A stretch of DNA of 64,000 nucleotides from Haladaptatus sp. ZSTT2 (GTDB lineage: Archaea > Halobacteriota > Halobacteria > Halobacteriales > Halococcaceae), in the NCBI RefSeq assembly GCF_037081775.1, contig NZ_JBAMHQ010000001.1, positions 1,364,001 to 1,428,000 on the forward strand, given 5' to 3'. Made by a program: the position numbers and the translations under genes. Positions 28,588-37,544 of the stretch are shown here, in pieces; the stretch's first letter is position 1; the number at the start of each line of letters is the position of its first letter. Under the pieces are notes generated by a model, which was not told where the DNA came from, did not search any database, and saw only the letters and a list, made by a program, of their open reading frames with translations.

Positions 28588-30093
28588 TCAGTCGTCGAGC
28601 GGCGGCGCGGTTGCCGGTGGTTCTCTCGTGTCTGCGACCTGCTCAAACGCGTAGGCGAGCGAGAGGAGCGTTGCTTCGTCGTACGGTTTGCCGATGAGTT
28701 CCACGCCTGCCGGGTGGCCGTCGGGTGACAGTCCAGCGGGGACGGACACCGCACAGAGGCCAGACTGAGAGGCGAGGACGGTGTTCGTCGGGAAAGTCAG
28801 TGTGTCGAGTTCGCCAGCTTCGATGGCGTCGGCCGTCGGTGGGATGACCTGTGCGTCCGGGCACAGCAGCACGTCGAGGTCGTTTTCGGCGTAGACGTTC
28901 AGCACGTCGCGCTGGAACTTGAGTTGGGCGGCGACGCTTTTCCAGTAGCCCGGTTCGGCTTCCGGGTCGTCGGGGCCGTCTTCTGCGATACCGATGAACA
29001 GGTCAAGGATGTCGTGGTACTGGCCGGAGTCGTAGAGTTCGGCGACCGAATCGACGGGCGCGTCGTCGCGGGCGGCGAAGAAGGCGTTGAGGTCGCGCTT
29101 CGACTGGAGGATGTAGAGCGACGTGGCGTCTAAGTGCTCGTCTAAGTTCGGAATTGCCACCGAGTCCACGATGGTCGCGCCCGCCTCGCGCATCGTTTCG
29201 ATTGCTGCATCGACGAGCGCGGTGACCGGGCCGCTGTCCGGGTCGTCCGCCGCGCCGAACGCATCGCGCAGGACGCCGATTCGAGCGCCAGACAGTGCAT
29301 CCGTGTCCAGTTGGTCGGTGTACGAGCCAGCGTCGTCAGTGAGTTCGGTGACGGCGGTGTACTCGTCGGTTTCGTCGTAGCCAACGGCGACGTCTAAGAC
29401 GACGGCGAGTTCTTTTGCGCCTCGCGCCATCGGGCCGGGCGTGTCCTGTGAGACGACGAGCGGCGACATTCCATTGCGACTCAGCAGGCCCGGCGTCACG
29501 CGGATGCCAAACAGGTTGTTGTAGGCGGATGGAAGGCGAATCGACCCGCCCGTGTCCTCGCCGATACCGACCGCGCCGAGGTTGGCGGCGACCGCCGCGC
29601 CGGTGCCACTGGAGGAACCGCCGGGGTCGCGGGCTACGTCGTAGGGGTTCTTCGTCCGGCCGTTGACCGAGGAGTAGCCGAACCACGAGGTTGCCCAATC
29701 AGGAAGATTGGTTTTGGCGAGGATGACGGCTCCGGCATCCTCCAGTTTCGTGATGAGCGTGGCATTGGTTGCGGGCTGGTAGTCTGCGAACGCCTCCGAG
29801 CCGAACGTCGTCGTGATGTCTGCTGTCTCGACTTGGTCTTTGACGACGAACGGGATGCCGTGGAGTGGCCCAACGAGTCCATCCTCCGCGAACGCCGCGT
29901 CGAGTTCGTCGGCGCGTTCGGTGGCGTGCGGGTTGACGGTGATAATCGAGTTGAGTGCGGGGCCCTTGGCGTCGTAGGCGTCGATTCGAGCGAGGTAGCG
30001 CTCTACGAGTTCCCGGCAGGTGAGGGCGTCTGCATTGTAGGCGGCGTGGATGTCGTCAATCGTTGTTTCAACGACATCGAAATCGGAGGACAT
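28588..30093 (-). CDS. Amidase-signature hydrolase
   Basis: 501 aa. The Ser-cisSer-Lys triad is visible: K85 in FVVKDQ, S160 in GGSSSGTG and S184 in DTGGSIRLP. The GatA-type core is complete. It hydrolyses an amide or ester bond. It is not the glutamyl-tRNA amidotransferase subunit by context (no gatB/C nearby), and its N-terminus (DDIHAAYNADALTCRELVERYL) and length fit the stand-alone amidases. Substrate unknown. Divergent from the isoprenyl synthase gene. Confidence 0.9.
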   Translation of the reverse strand: MSSDFDVVETTIDDIHAAYNADALTCRELVERYLARIDAYDAKGPALNSIITVNPHATERADELDAAFAEDGLVGPLHGIPFVVKDQVETADITTTFGSEAFADYQPATNATLITKLEDAGAVILAKTNLPDWATSWFGYSSVNGRTKNPYDVARDPGGSSSGTGAAVAANLGAVGIGEDTGGSIRLPSAYNNLFGIRVTPGLLSRNGMSPLVVSQDTPGPMARGAKELAVVLDVAVGYDETDEYTAVTELTDDAGSYTDQLDTDALSGARIGVLRDAFGAADDPDSGPVTALVDAAIETMREAGATIVDSVAIPNLDEHLDATSLYILQSKRDLNAFFAARDDAPVDSVAELYDSGQYHDILDLFIGIAEDGPDDPEAEPGYWKSVAAQLKFQRDVLNVYAENDLDVLLCPDAQVIPPTADAIEAGELDTLTFPTNTVLASQSGLCAVSVPAGLSPDGHPAGVELIGKPYDEATLLSLAYAFEQVADTREPPATAPPLDD

Positions 30094-30247
30094 AGTGTTT
30101 CAAGGTGAACGTTTCTGAGCGAGGAGCATAGTCGTTCGTTCACCGGAGAGAAACGGTGTGTTCGAGACGAATGTTCGGCACAGCCGTTCGTCCAGGCTGT
30201 CCGAAGAACCGTCACGTACTTTTTTCGTCCACCCTCAGTTCCCAGTA

Positions 30248-31090
30248 ATGGAGTATCTGGAGCGCCGACGCGAGATGGTCGAGTCACGGTTGGAGGAGGT
30301 GCTCGACGATATCGAGCCACCGGCGCTCGCCGCGCAGATGCAACACGTCACGCTCTCTGGAGGCAAGCGCGTCCGCCCGATGGTGACGGTGCTGTCGTGT
30401 GAGGCCGTTGGCGGCCGGGCAGAGGACGCCGTAGACTTCGGTGTCGGCATCGAACTCGTCCACAACGCCTCGCTCGTGGTCGACGACATCATCGACGATT
30501 CCGACATCCGCCGGGGGGTCACGAGCGCGTGGGCTGAGTTCGGCTACGGCCCGTCGATTATCGCCTCCGACGGCTTGCTCGGCGAGGCGTTTTCGCTGTT
30601 TTCGAGCAATGGCCGCGCCATGGAAGCCGTCTCCGAGTCGATGGTCGAACTCGGTGAGGGCGAGGCGACGGAACTCGTCGCCAAACCCGAGAACGAAGCC
30701 GAGTACATGGTACTCGCGCGTCGGAAAACCGGGTCGCTGTTCCGGGCCGCCGCCGAGTTGGGCGCAATCGCCGCGAAAGCCGACGAGGAAACGGTCACCG
30801 CGTTTGGCGAGTACGCAGAGAAGGTGGGGATTGCCTTCCAAATCCGCGACGACGTGCTCGACGCGGTGGCAGACGCAGAGGAACTCGGCAAGCCAACGGG
30901 CATCGACGCCGAGATGGACCGCCCCTCACTCGTCCAGATTACGGAACTCACCCCCGAGGAAGCGAACGAACGGGCGCGCGCCCACTCTGACGCCGCCCTC
31001 GACGCACTCGACCGCGTGAACGCCGCTGATTCGCAAGCCCTCGACTATCTGCGGGACTTAGCCGAGTTCGTCGTCGTCCGCGAGCGATGA
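30248..31090 (+). CDS. Short-form trans-isoprenyl diphosphate synthase
   Basis: 280 aa from the ATG at 30248 (MEYLERRREMVESRLEEVL). The first Asp-rich motif is DDIIDD (79-84), the second DDVLD, with LSGGKRVRP near residue 37. Condenses isopentenyl diphosphate onto allylic diphosphates. The residue five before the first Asp motif is Ala74, a small residue that usually permits C20 or longer products, so a GGPP or longer synthase for membrane lipids or quinone tails is plausible. Shorter than the usual 330-350-aa IdsA. Overlaps the GrpB gene by 4 nt. Confidence 0.88.
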   Translation: MEYLERRREMVESRLEEVLDDIEPPALAAQMQHVTLSGGKRVRPMVTVLSCEAVGGRAEDAVDFGVGIELVHNASLVVDDIIDDSDIRRGVTSAWAEFGYGPSIIASDGLLGEAFSLFSSNGRAMEAVSESMVELGEGEATELVAKPENEAEYMVLARRKTGSLFRAAAELGAIAAKADEETVTAFGEYAEKVGIAFQIRDDVLDAVADAEELGKPTGIDAEMDRPSLVQITELTPEEANERARAHSDAALDALDRVNAADSQALDYLRDLAEFVVVRER

Positions 31091-31599
31091 CCCTCGGTTT
31101 ACGACGGGGAACGGTCGAATTGCACCCCCACGACCCGGCGTGGCTGGAGGCGTTTTCGATAGCCGCCCGCGAGCTACGCTCGCTCATTGGCGATGAAATC
31201 GAACGCATCGAACACGTCGGGAGCACGGCGATTCCCGGCTTGCCCGCGAAACCCATTCTCGACGTGGTCGTGGTCGTCACCGAGTTGGAACGAGCCAAGA
31301 AGTTAGTGCCCAAAATCCAGAGCCTCGGCTACGAGTTCAAGCCCGACGACCCACTCGATGGCCGCCTGTTTTTCGTCCGCGGTCCTGAGGAGAGTCGCAC
31401 CCACCACCTCGCCGTGGTCGAAGCCGGGAGCGAGTCGCTCGGCGAATACGTGAACTTTCGAGCTGCATTACTCGCAGACCCTGAATTGGTCAAGGAGTAT
31501 GCGGAATTGAAACGAGACCTCGCAGAACAATACACAGACGACCGAGAGACGTACACAGAGAGGAAGGCCGAGTTCATCCAGTCGGTACTCGAATCGTAA
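31087..31599 (+). CDS. GrpB family (UPF0157) nucleotidyltransferase-like protein
   Basis: 170 aa. Typical blocks: VELHPHDPAWLEAF, IEHVGSTAIPGLPAKPILDVVVVV, LFFVRG and RTHHLAVVEAGS. This is a nucleotidyltransferase-like fold of uncertain role; some members are linked to dephospho-CoA kinase. Translationally coupled to the isoprenyl synthase (ATGA overlap), which is odd functionally and may be only compact packing. Confidence 0.88.
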   Translation: MTLGLRRGTVELHPHDPAWLEAFSIAARELRSLIGDEIERIEHVGSTAIPGLPAKPILDVVVVVTELERAKKLVPKIQSLGYEFKPDDPLDGRLFFVRGPEESRTHHLAVVEAGSESLGEYVNFRAALLADPELVKEYAELKRDLAEQYTDDRETYTERKAEFIQSVLES

Positions 31600-31656
31600 G
31601 TAACCTCGAAGGACTGTGAGCGAACGACGTGAGCGAGCAGGAGCGAGTGCGACTAC

Positions 31657-31675
31657 CACGATGCGGAGCATCGTG
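31657..31675. repeat. 8-bp hairpin in the GrpB 3' region
   Basis: CACGATGC-GGA-GCATCGTG, a perfect 8-bp stem with a 3-nt loop, in a GAGCGA-rich intergenic stretch between convergent genes. Confidence 0.5.
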
Positions 31676-31696
31676 ACTGGAGCACGCAGCGTTTTG

Positions 31697-31745
31697 GTCG
31701 AGCTTTTACCCGGGAGGCGAAGCCGACCGGCAGTAAAAGGTCGTC
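31697..31745. terminator. Long hairpin with T/A-rich arms between convergent genes
   Basis: GTCGAGCTTTTAC (31697-31709) and GTAAAAGGTCGTC (31733-31745) pair with two mismatches and enclose a GGCGAAGCC-containing loop. The arms supply T runs on both strands, so this could end both the GrpB transcript and the minus-strand 95-aa gene. The hairpin at 35615-35658 has the same organisation. Confidence 0.45.
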
Positions 31746-32032
31746 TAGTACTCTTCGCGCTCGATTTCCGCCAGATGGGCCTCGATTTCTGGGTACTCTG
31801 AGGTGTCGATGTAGCCACAGATGCCGCCGCCGTAGAACGAATCGGGGATTTCCGGGCCGGAGAGCAACATTCGTGGGTCGCCATCGACGTGGTTCACCTT
31901 GTCAAGCGGGATGACGCGGGCGAGGCGTGGCTCTTTTCGCAGGCACACCACCACGCTCTCTTGGACGAGAACGCAGTCGAACTCCTGTGGCTCGTACTCA
32001 TCGACTTCGTAGACAGTGGGTCTCATGCTCAT
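31745..32032 (-). CDS. Conserved-looking small acidic protein, 95 aa
   Basis: Starts MSMRPTVYEVDEYEPQEFD; codon 3 is an alternative start. Mixed alpha/beta with a middle LVQESVVVCLRKEPRLARVI, a PDSFYGGGICGYIDT loop and an acidic helix at the end. There are two Cys and no TM. Not a family I can name. 44 nt downstream of the DUF373 gene on the same strand, with a TATTTA-like box between, so it may have its own promoter. Confidence 0.65.
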   Translation of the reverse strand: MSMRPTVYEVDEYEPQEFDCVLVQESVVVCLRKEPRLARVIPLDKVNHVDGDPRMLLSGPEIPDSFYGGGICGYIDTSEYPEIEAHLAEIEREEY

Positions 32033-32076
32033 GGGAGAGTGTTAGGCGGCCAACCAGTAAATAGTCTCTTAGGGTT

Positions 32077-33162
32077 TCAGGCTTCGACGGGGCGAGTGAG
32101 GTGAGTTTCTGCCACCGCAAACGCGAGCGTAGAGGCGAGCGCGAGGAGTGTGCCGCCGGTGAGCGCCGCCGCGAGAAACGAGAGTGAGACGAGCCCGAGG
32201 AAGTAGGCGCTCACGGCGTGGAGGACGATGGCGATGGCGAGGACGTAAAACGGCGCGTTCAGATAGCGCCACTTGAACGTCGAATCGAGGTACTCGTCGG
32301 TCACGCGCCCGAGACTCGTCGTGATGCCCGCGGCGGCGAACCACCGGACTGCGCCGTAAAGAAGCGCCGCGATGACGTAGAGGGCGTTTGGCTGGCCACC
32401 GGGCGTCGCCGTCTCGATGCGATTCAACATCTCCATGCCGCTCACGCCGCCGATGAGGAGGAGGGTGCCCGCGACGACGTAGGCGATGAGCGTGACCCGC
32501 CCGGCGTAGAGGCCGCGACGCAAGCGGTCTGCCCAGCGGTCGATGGCCTCCTCCAAACCGAGGCCGCGAAAGAGGACGTACAGGCCGAGCAGGCCGGAGG
32601 TGACGCCGAACACCGACCCCGGCAGGTTGAGCGAGTCGGCGAGGATGGCGAGCGGATAGATGAGCAGGAGAATCCCGAGCGGGACGAGAATCGTCCCTCG
32701 GGTTTCGGGGTCGTTCAGCACCTGCTTGATGGTGTAGTACATCGACTCTAAGTCCTGGGCTTGACGGACGATGACCCGGCGGACGCCGTCGATGCGCACC
32801 CGCGAGCGGATGACGGGAATCACCGACTCGTCCTGTGCGCCGTCGGTGACGACGAGCGCGCGGATGTCCTCGCCCGTCGAGAGGCTTGCGAGGACGGTAT
32901 CGACTTCCTCACCGACTTTCCGGTTTGCGGCGATGTCGCTGCCTTCGAGGCCGGTGACGGCGGCGACTTCGACGGTCTCGTCTTCGATGTTGTCGAGGAT
33001 GTGAATGCCTTCGAACAGGACGTTCACGTCCGAGTCCTCGGGGTCTGCCGTGGCGAGTGCAACCGCGGCGGCTTCGACGGCGTCTCTGCCGATAACCGGG
33101 GTCTGGAGCCCCGTCTTTCGGCCGAGGTCGTCGTCCAAGTCGATGCACAAGACGAGCAGCAT
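32077..33162 (-). CDS. DUF373 family membrane protein
   Basis: 361 aa. The soluble N-terminal domain (1-150) starts LLVLCIDLDDDLGRKTGLQTPVIGR and includes GLEGSDIAANRKVGEEVD and LVVTDGAQDESVIPVI, all typical of DUF373. About six TM helices fill residues 160-355. Found across archaea; function unknown. A TATA-like box at 33187-33196 lies about 29 nt ahead of the ATG, so a leaderless mRNA is likely. Confidence 0.92.
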   Translation of the reverse strand: MLLVLCIDLDDDLGRKTGLQTPVIGRDAVEAAAVALATADPEDSDVNVLFEGIHILDNIEDETVEVAAVTGLEGSDIAANRKVGEEVDTVLASLSTGEDIRALVVTDGAQDESVIPVIRSRVRIDGVRRVIVRQAQDLESMYYTIKQVLNDPETRGTILVPLGILLLIYPLAILADSLNLPGSVFGVTSGLLGLYVLFRGLGLEEAIDRWADRLRRGLYAGRVTLIAYVVAGTLLLIGGVSGMEMLNRIETATPGGQPNALYVIAALLYGAVRWFAAAGITTSLGRVTDEYLDSTFKWRYLNAPFYVLAIAIVLHAVSAYFLGLVSLSFLAAALTGGTLLALASTLAFAVAETHLTRPVEA

Positions 33163-33205
33163 TATCGAAGGCTAGGAGAGACTGCCGTATAACTGTTTTC
33201 TGGCG

Positions 33206-34516
33206 CTATTTGGTCACGTCCGGTTCGGTCACCGGCGAGGTGTTTTTCTCGTCTGTTCGCGCGAGGTGGAGCGCGATAACGAGCACCGGGAGCAAGAGGA
33301 GGCCACCGAGGGCAAACGGCGACCAGTAGCCAATCGCGGCGTAGATACCGCCCATCAGGACGGGGCCGAACGTGCGCGCGAGACTCCCCGATCCTTGGGT
33401 CAGTCCGAGGGCGCTCCCCTGCCGGTCTGCGCTCGCGTTCTGGGAGACGAGCGTCGTAAGCGAGACGTTGACGACGCCGTTACCGAGCGAGAGCACCGCG
33501 AGAACGGCAAGCAGGCCGAGCAGTTGCTTGGTCAAGAATGGCTCGACGCTGGTGAGACTCGGAAACAGCGCTTCCCCGACGAGCGGCGCCGCCGGAATCC
33601 CGAACAGCGCAATCGTGAGCAGGGCGGTTCCAGCAACCGCGAGCCGGCTCTCGGTGTAGCGTTTGGTCAGCCGACCAATGAGCACGCCTTGGACGAGGAC
33701 GCCGAGGACGCCAATGTAGGTGAGCAGGAGGGCGCTCTGTGACTCTGAGTAGCCGTAGATGTCCGCGACGAAGGGGATGAACATGATTTGCACACCCGAG
33801 AAGGCAAACGAGATGAGGAAAAACGCGATGAGCAGCCCGCGGACGTTCTCGTTGGTCATGGCGCTTTTGAGCTGTGTGAACTGCGATTCGTAGGCACTGG
33901 GCGTGTCCGTGAGGGCGCGCGATTCGGGGAGGAATCGGTAGGCGACGAGGAAGTTGAGGAGCGCGAGGAACGCCGCGACAAAACTCGGCAGCGAGAACTG
34001 GTTGATGTCGAGCCACGGGATGAGGTTCTGGAAGAAGTCCACGACGACCTGAAACGTGAACACTGCACCGATGCCCGGGCCGAAGATGAACCCAAGGCCG
34101 AAGGCCGCGCCGAGGAGGCCAAGGCTCTTCGCGCGCTCTTCGGGCGGGGTCACGTCCGCGACATAGGCTTGGGCAGCGGCGATGTTTCCGCCCATTGCGC
34201 CCGCGAGCATGCGCGAGACAAACAGTAGAAGGAGGCCTTCTGCGAGGCCGAACAGCGTCCATGCGATGGCGCTCCCGAGCACCGAAAGGAGGATGACGGG
34301 GCGACGCCCCCGGCGATCTGAGAGCTGGCCGAGGATGGGTGCGAAGATGAACTGCATCGCCGAATAGGAGGCCGCGAGCAGGCCAATGACGAGCTCGTCT
34401 GCGCCGAACGCGCGGACGTAAAACGGCAGGATAGGGATGATGATGCCAAAGCCAAGCAGGTCGAGAAAGACCACCGCGAAGACGATACTGATAGTGCGCC
34501 GAGAGCGAGCAGCCAT
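33206..34516 (-). CDS. MFS transporter (TetA/multidrug type)
   Basis: 436 aa from the ATG at 34516 ([20 protein letters not shown]). The open frame continues upstream, but a TATA-like box at 34541-34548, 28 nt before this ATG, fixes the start. Twelve TM helices by eye. Motif A is [33 protein letters not shown] at TM1 is the TetA-like opening. Probably a proton-coupled drug or metabolite exporter. Confidence 0.9.
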   Translation of the reverse strand: MAARSRRTISIVFAVVFLDLLGFGIIIPILPFYVRAFGADELVIGLLAASYSAMQFIFAPILGQLSDRRGRRPVILLSVLGSAIAWTLFGLAEGLLLLFVSRMLAGAMGGNIAAAQAYVADVTPPEERAKSLGLLGAAFGLGFIFGPGIGAVFTFQVVVDFFQNLIPWLDINQFSLPSFVAAFLALLNFLVAYRFLPESRALTDTPSAYESQFTQLKSAMTNENVRGLLIAFFLISFAFSGVQIMFIPFVADIYGYSESQSALLLTYIGVLGVLVQGVLIGRLTKRYTESRLAVAGTALLTIALFGIPAAPLVGEALFPSLTSVEPFLTKQLLGLLAVLAVLSLGNGVVNVSLTTLVSQNASADRQGSALGLTQGSGSLARTFGPVLMGGIYAAIGYWSPFALGGLLLLPVLVIALHLARTDEKNTSPVTEPDVTK

Positions 34517-34604
34517 TACATTGATGCACGTCAACAAGCCTGATAAATCGTCCGCGCAAGTCGCACAGTTTTTAGGGCTCGACAGGCAAGAGAGCCGATA
34601 ACGG

Positions 34605-35597
34605 ATGATTTCGAAGGGCTGCGAACAGTGCGCCAAGGGGGGCAAAATGGTGCTGTTCGTCTATGGATACTGTGACCAGCGAGACTGCTTCTACTGTCCG
34701 CTTGGGGAGAATCGCAAGAACGTGACCCAGGTGTACGCAAACGAGCGGCAGGTCGAGTCCGACGAAGACATCATCACCGAAGCAAAGCGGATGGACGCCC
34801 TCGGCACTTCGATTACTGGTGGCGAACCACAGGAGGCGATGGACAAGACGTGTCGCTACCTGCGCCTGCTCAAAGACGAGTTCGGCGAGGACCACCACAC
34901 CCACCTCTACACCGGCATCACTGGCGGGCGCGAGAACATGCGCCGACTCGCCGAAGCAGGCTTAGACGAGATTCGCTTTCACCCACCGTACGAACTCTGG
35001 GGCGACATGCACGGCACCGAATGGGAGGAGATTCTCTACATCGCCCGCGAAGAAGGCCTCACCCCCGCCTTCGAGATTCCGGGCATCCGCGCCGAACGCG
35101 AGTTCATCGACTTCTTAGATGAGGGCGCGGCCGACTTCTGTAACATCAACGAGTTCGAGATGAGCGAGGGTAACTACGAGCGCATGCAGCAGGAAGGCTA
35201 CGAACTGCGCGAAGGCCACATGAGCGCCGTCGAAGGCTCCCACGACATCTTAGAAGAGATGGCCTCCCACCCGAAGGTGTACTTCTGTACCTCGGTGTTC
35301 AAAGACGCCGCCCAACACCGCAACCGCCTGAAGCGCATGGCCAAGAACCTCCGCCGAGAGTTCGACGACGTGACCGACGACGGCACGCTCGTCTACGGCA
35401 AGACGTGGATTACGCCCGCCGAACTCGAAGCCCTCGGCGTCCCCGAGGAGTTCTACACCGTAAAAGAGAGTCACGTCGAACTCGCGTGGTGGCTTTTAGA
35501 GGAGATGGTTCAGGAAGGCGACGTGGAGAAAGGCGAGATTATCGAGCAGTATCCGACAGTTGACGGAACGGTTGTCGAACGTACCCCCCTCGCCTAA
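34605..35597 (+). CDS. Radical SAM protein, COG2108-like, with CX4CX2C cluster motif
   Basis: 330 aa. The 4Fe-4S/SAM motif is C23-x4-C28-x2-C31 (YCDQRDCFYCPLG), one residue longer than the classic CX3CX2C. Two more Cys (C6, C9) precede it. TSITGGEPQEAMDKT provides the GGE SAM-binding motif. The family is known in archaea as pyruvate-formate-lyase-activase-like but uncharacterised (COG2108, from memory). The substrate is unknown. Single-gene unit followed by a strong hairpin at 35615-35658. Confidence 0.85.
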   Translation: MISKGCEQCAKGGKMVLFVYGYCDQRDCFYCPLGENRKNVTQVYANERQVESDEDIITEAKRMDALGTSITGGEPQEAMDKTCRYLRLLKDEFGEDHHTHLYTGITGGRENMRRLAEAGLDEIRFHPPYELWGDMHGTEWEEILYIAREEGLTPAFEIPGIRAEREFIDFLDEGAADFCNINEFEMSEGNYERMQQEGYELREGHMSAVEGSHDILEEMASHPKVYFCTSVFKDAAQHRNRLKRMAKNLRREFDDVTDDGTLVYGKTWITPAELEALGVPEEFYTVKESHVELAWWLLEEMVQEGDVEKGEIIEQYPTVDGTVVERTPLA

Positions 35598-35614
35598 ACG
35601 ACCGGATTTTTGGT

Positions 35615-35658
35615 CCAGCTTTTTGCAAGTGAGCGAAGCGAGCGCCGTAAAAAGCTGG
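35615..35658. terminator. Hairpin with 10-bp arms around a GAGCGAAGCGAGC core
   Basis: CCAGCTTTTT (35615-35624) and AAAAAGCTGG (35649-35658) are exact inverted repeats enclosing GTGAGCGAAGCGAGCGCC. It follows the radical SAM stop by 18 nt and provides T runs, so it is a likely terminator. It shares layout and core sequence with the element at 31697-31745. Confidence 0.5.
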
Positions 35659-35751
35659 GAGAGGGCGATTGTCGAGCCGCTGCTACTGACGGAGTCTGGC
35701 TAGTCTCGTTCTCCTGACTCTCTTGTCTTCCCGGAGTTATACAGACGCAAG

Positions 35752-35775
35752 CGTTTAGACTGCGGACTCTAAACG
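35752..35775. promoter_or_regulatory. 8-bp dyad in the TRAM-Tfx promoter
   Basis: CGTTTAGA, an 8-nt spacer, then TCTAAACG: perfect arms. TTTAGA in the left arm lies about 28 nt before the ATG at 35784 and can serve as TATA; GTTATAC at 35737-35743 is an alternative. Either way the dyad covers the core promoter or start site. The Tfx-family DNA-binding protein encoded in the same operon is an obvious candidate to bind it. Confidence 0.45.
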
Positions 35776-35783
35776 TAGGCCAT

Positions 35784-36230
35784 ATGCCCGACTGTCCACT
35801 CGCGGATGAATGCCCCAAGTTCAGTGAACACATCCAGGGGATGGGGTGCCAGCATTACGGGGACAAAGGCGGGGCTGAGTGGTGTAGCCACTACAATCAG
35901 CCAATCCGCGACCTGAAGTCACAGCCGGTGAAAATCGGCGAGGAAGTCATCGTCGACGTCACCGACATCCACGAGAGTGGGGCCGGTGTGGGCCGGACGG
36001 AAGACGGCTTTATCATTTTCGTAGACGGCGTCCTTCCCGACGCCCGCGCTCGGGTGAAGATTACGAAGGTACGGTCGAACCACGCTCGCGCAGACCCACT
36101 CGAACGATTGCCGATGGAGCCGGAAGAAGAAGCAGACGAAGCAGAGGTAGAAGATGACGACGACGGCGGATACAGCAAGCCAAAACGTCCCGAGCGTCTT
36201 GGCAGCCGCGACAATTTCTGGGGCAGCTAA
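35784..36230 (+). CDS. Cys-rich N-terminus plus TRAM domain protein
   Basis: 148 aa. The N-terminus has C4, C10, C22 and C34 (MPDCPLADECPKF, GMGCQHYG, WCSHY), probably a metal-binding cap. Residues about 48-105 are a TRAM domain (GEEVIVDVTDIHESGAGVGR, GFIIFVDGVLPDARARVKIT), a small RNA-binding beta-barrel. The tail is acidic. Archaeal TRAM proteins are proposed RNA chaperones. Lies 12 nt ahead of the Tfx gene, one operon. Confidence 0.88.
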   Translation: MPDCPLADECPKFSEHIQGMGCQHYGDKGGAEWCSHYNQPIRDLKSQPVKIGEEVIVDVTDIHESGAGVGRTEDGFIIFVDGVLPDARARVKITKVRSNHARADPLERLPMEPEEEADEAEVEDDDDGGYSKPKRPERLGSRDNFWGS

Positions 36231-36242
36231 GTTCTGAAAGCG

Positions 36243-36719
36243 ATGAGCGACGACCCAACACTCAACGTTGCCGCGCTGCTCGACCGCATTGGATTCGACC
36301 CCGAAAAGAGCATTCTCACCCGCCGACAAGCGGAGGTGCTCGCGCTGCGCGAACAGGGCGAAGCCCAGGCCACCATCGCAAATCTTCTCGGGACGTCGCG
36401 GGCGAACGTCTCAAGCATCGAATCGAGCGCGCGGTCGAACATCGAGAAAGCCCGCGAGACTGTCGCGTTCGCCGAAACGCTCCGTGCGCCGGTGCAGATT
36501 ACGGTCGAAGCGGGAACTGACCTCTACGACGTGCCCGCGCAGGTGTACGGTGCGTGCGACGATGCGGGCGTGAAGGTCGGCCACACCGCCCCCGAACTCA
36601 TGAAAGTCGTCGGAGACGAGGCGGGCGACGCCGTGACCGGCCGACAGGTGGTCAAACCACTCCTGATTGGCGTGACTCACGAGGGTGTCGTCCGCGTCCG
36701 CCGCGCCGAGCAGTCATAG
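36243..36719 (+). CDS. Tfx family DNA-binding protein
   Basis: 158 aa. The N-terminal helix-turn-helix LTRRQAEVLALREQGEAQATIANLLGTSRANVSSIE is the Tfx hallmark, followed by helical and beta parts (APVQITVEAGTDLYDVPAQVY). Tfx in methanogens binds upstream of the molybdenum formylmethanofuran dehydrogenase operon. Here the target is unknown, and the operon's own dyad at 35752-35775 is a candidate. 12 nt after the TRAM gene. Confidence 0.93.
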   Translation: MSDDPTLNVAALLDRIGFDPEKSILTRRQAEVLALREQGEAQATIANLLGTSRANVSSIESSARSNIEKARETVAFAETLRAPVQITVEAGTDLYDVPAQVYGACDDAGVKVGHTAPELMKVVGDEAGDAVTGRQVVKPLLIGVTHEGVVRVRRAEQS

Positions 36720-36758
36720 AGGGAAAACGCGTTGGCACTGGCCGCCGTGTGGCCGAGT

Positions 36759-37544
36759 ATGGACTTTGGAATTGCTGGAGACAGCGCGCTTGTAACGGCG
36801 AGTTCGAGTGGCCTCGGACTGGCGAGCGCCATCGCCCTCGCAGAGGAGGGTGCGAACGTCGCCATCTGTAGTCGGGACGACGCTCGACTTGCCGCGGCAG
36901 AAAAACGAGTCGACCAAGCCGGACGCGGAGACGTCCTTGCGGTCGAAGCCGACATCACCGACCCCGACCACGTCAAGGCGTTCGTCGAGCAGACCGTTGC
37001 CGAGTTCGGCGGCCTCGACCACGTCGTCACATCGGCGGGCGGCCCGCCCTCTGGCCCCTTCCTCGACACGCTCGAACGCGACTGGTACGTTGCCTACGAC
37101 ATGCTCGTGATGAGTGCCGTCTGGACGGCGAAAGCCGTCCAGCCACACCTCGAACAGAGTGGGGCGGGCACGTTCGTCGCCATCACCTCGCTCAGCGTCC
37201 GCGAGCCGGTCGAAGGGCTCGTGCTCTCGAACTCGGTGCGAAAGGCGGTCATCGGCCTCGTCAAGACGCTCTCGCGGGAGTTTGCCCCCGAGATTCGAGT
37301 GAACGCCGTGCTCCCCGGCGCACACGAGACGGCACGGTTTACCGAACTCATCGAGCAGGGTGTCGAACGCGGCGACCTTGCAGATTACGAAGAAGGCCTC
37401 GAAAACTGGGCCGAAGACATCCCGCTCAACCGCATCGGTGACCCCCGAGAATTGGGCGACGTGGTGGCGTTCCTCTCCAGTGAGCGGTCGAGCTACGTGA
37501 CCGGCGTCTCGCTGCCAATCGACGGCGGCAAACTTCGGAGTTAG
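36759..37544 (+). CDS. Short-chain dehydrogenase-like protein lacking the catalytic Tyr
   Basis: 261 aa from the ATG at 36759. The Rossmann motif is TASSSGLGLASAIAL, and SAGGPPSG replaces the usual NNAG. In the active site, ITSLSVREPVEGLVLSNSVRKAV keeps the Ser and Lys but has Asn where YxxxK needs Tyr. The same LSNSVR pattern occurs in a known subgroup of atypical SDRs usually annotated as FabG-like. Activity and substrate are uncertain. 39 nt after the Tfx gene; its stop overlaps that of the convergent guanylyltransferase gene. Confidence 0.85.
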   Translation: MDFGIAGDSALVTASSSGLGLASAIALAEEGANVAICSRDDARLAAAEKRVDQAGRGDVLAVEADITDPDHVKAFVEQTVAEFGGLDHVVTSAGGPPSGPFLDTLERDWYVAYDMLVMSAVWTAKAVQPHLEQSGAGTFVAITSLSVREPVEGLVLSNSVRKAVIGLVKTLSREFAPEIRVNAVLPGAHETARFTELIEQGVERGDLADYEEGLENWAEDIPLNRIGDPRELGDVVAFLSSERSSYVTGVSLPIDGGKLRS

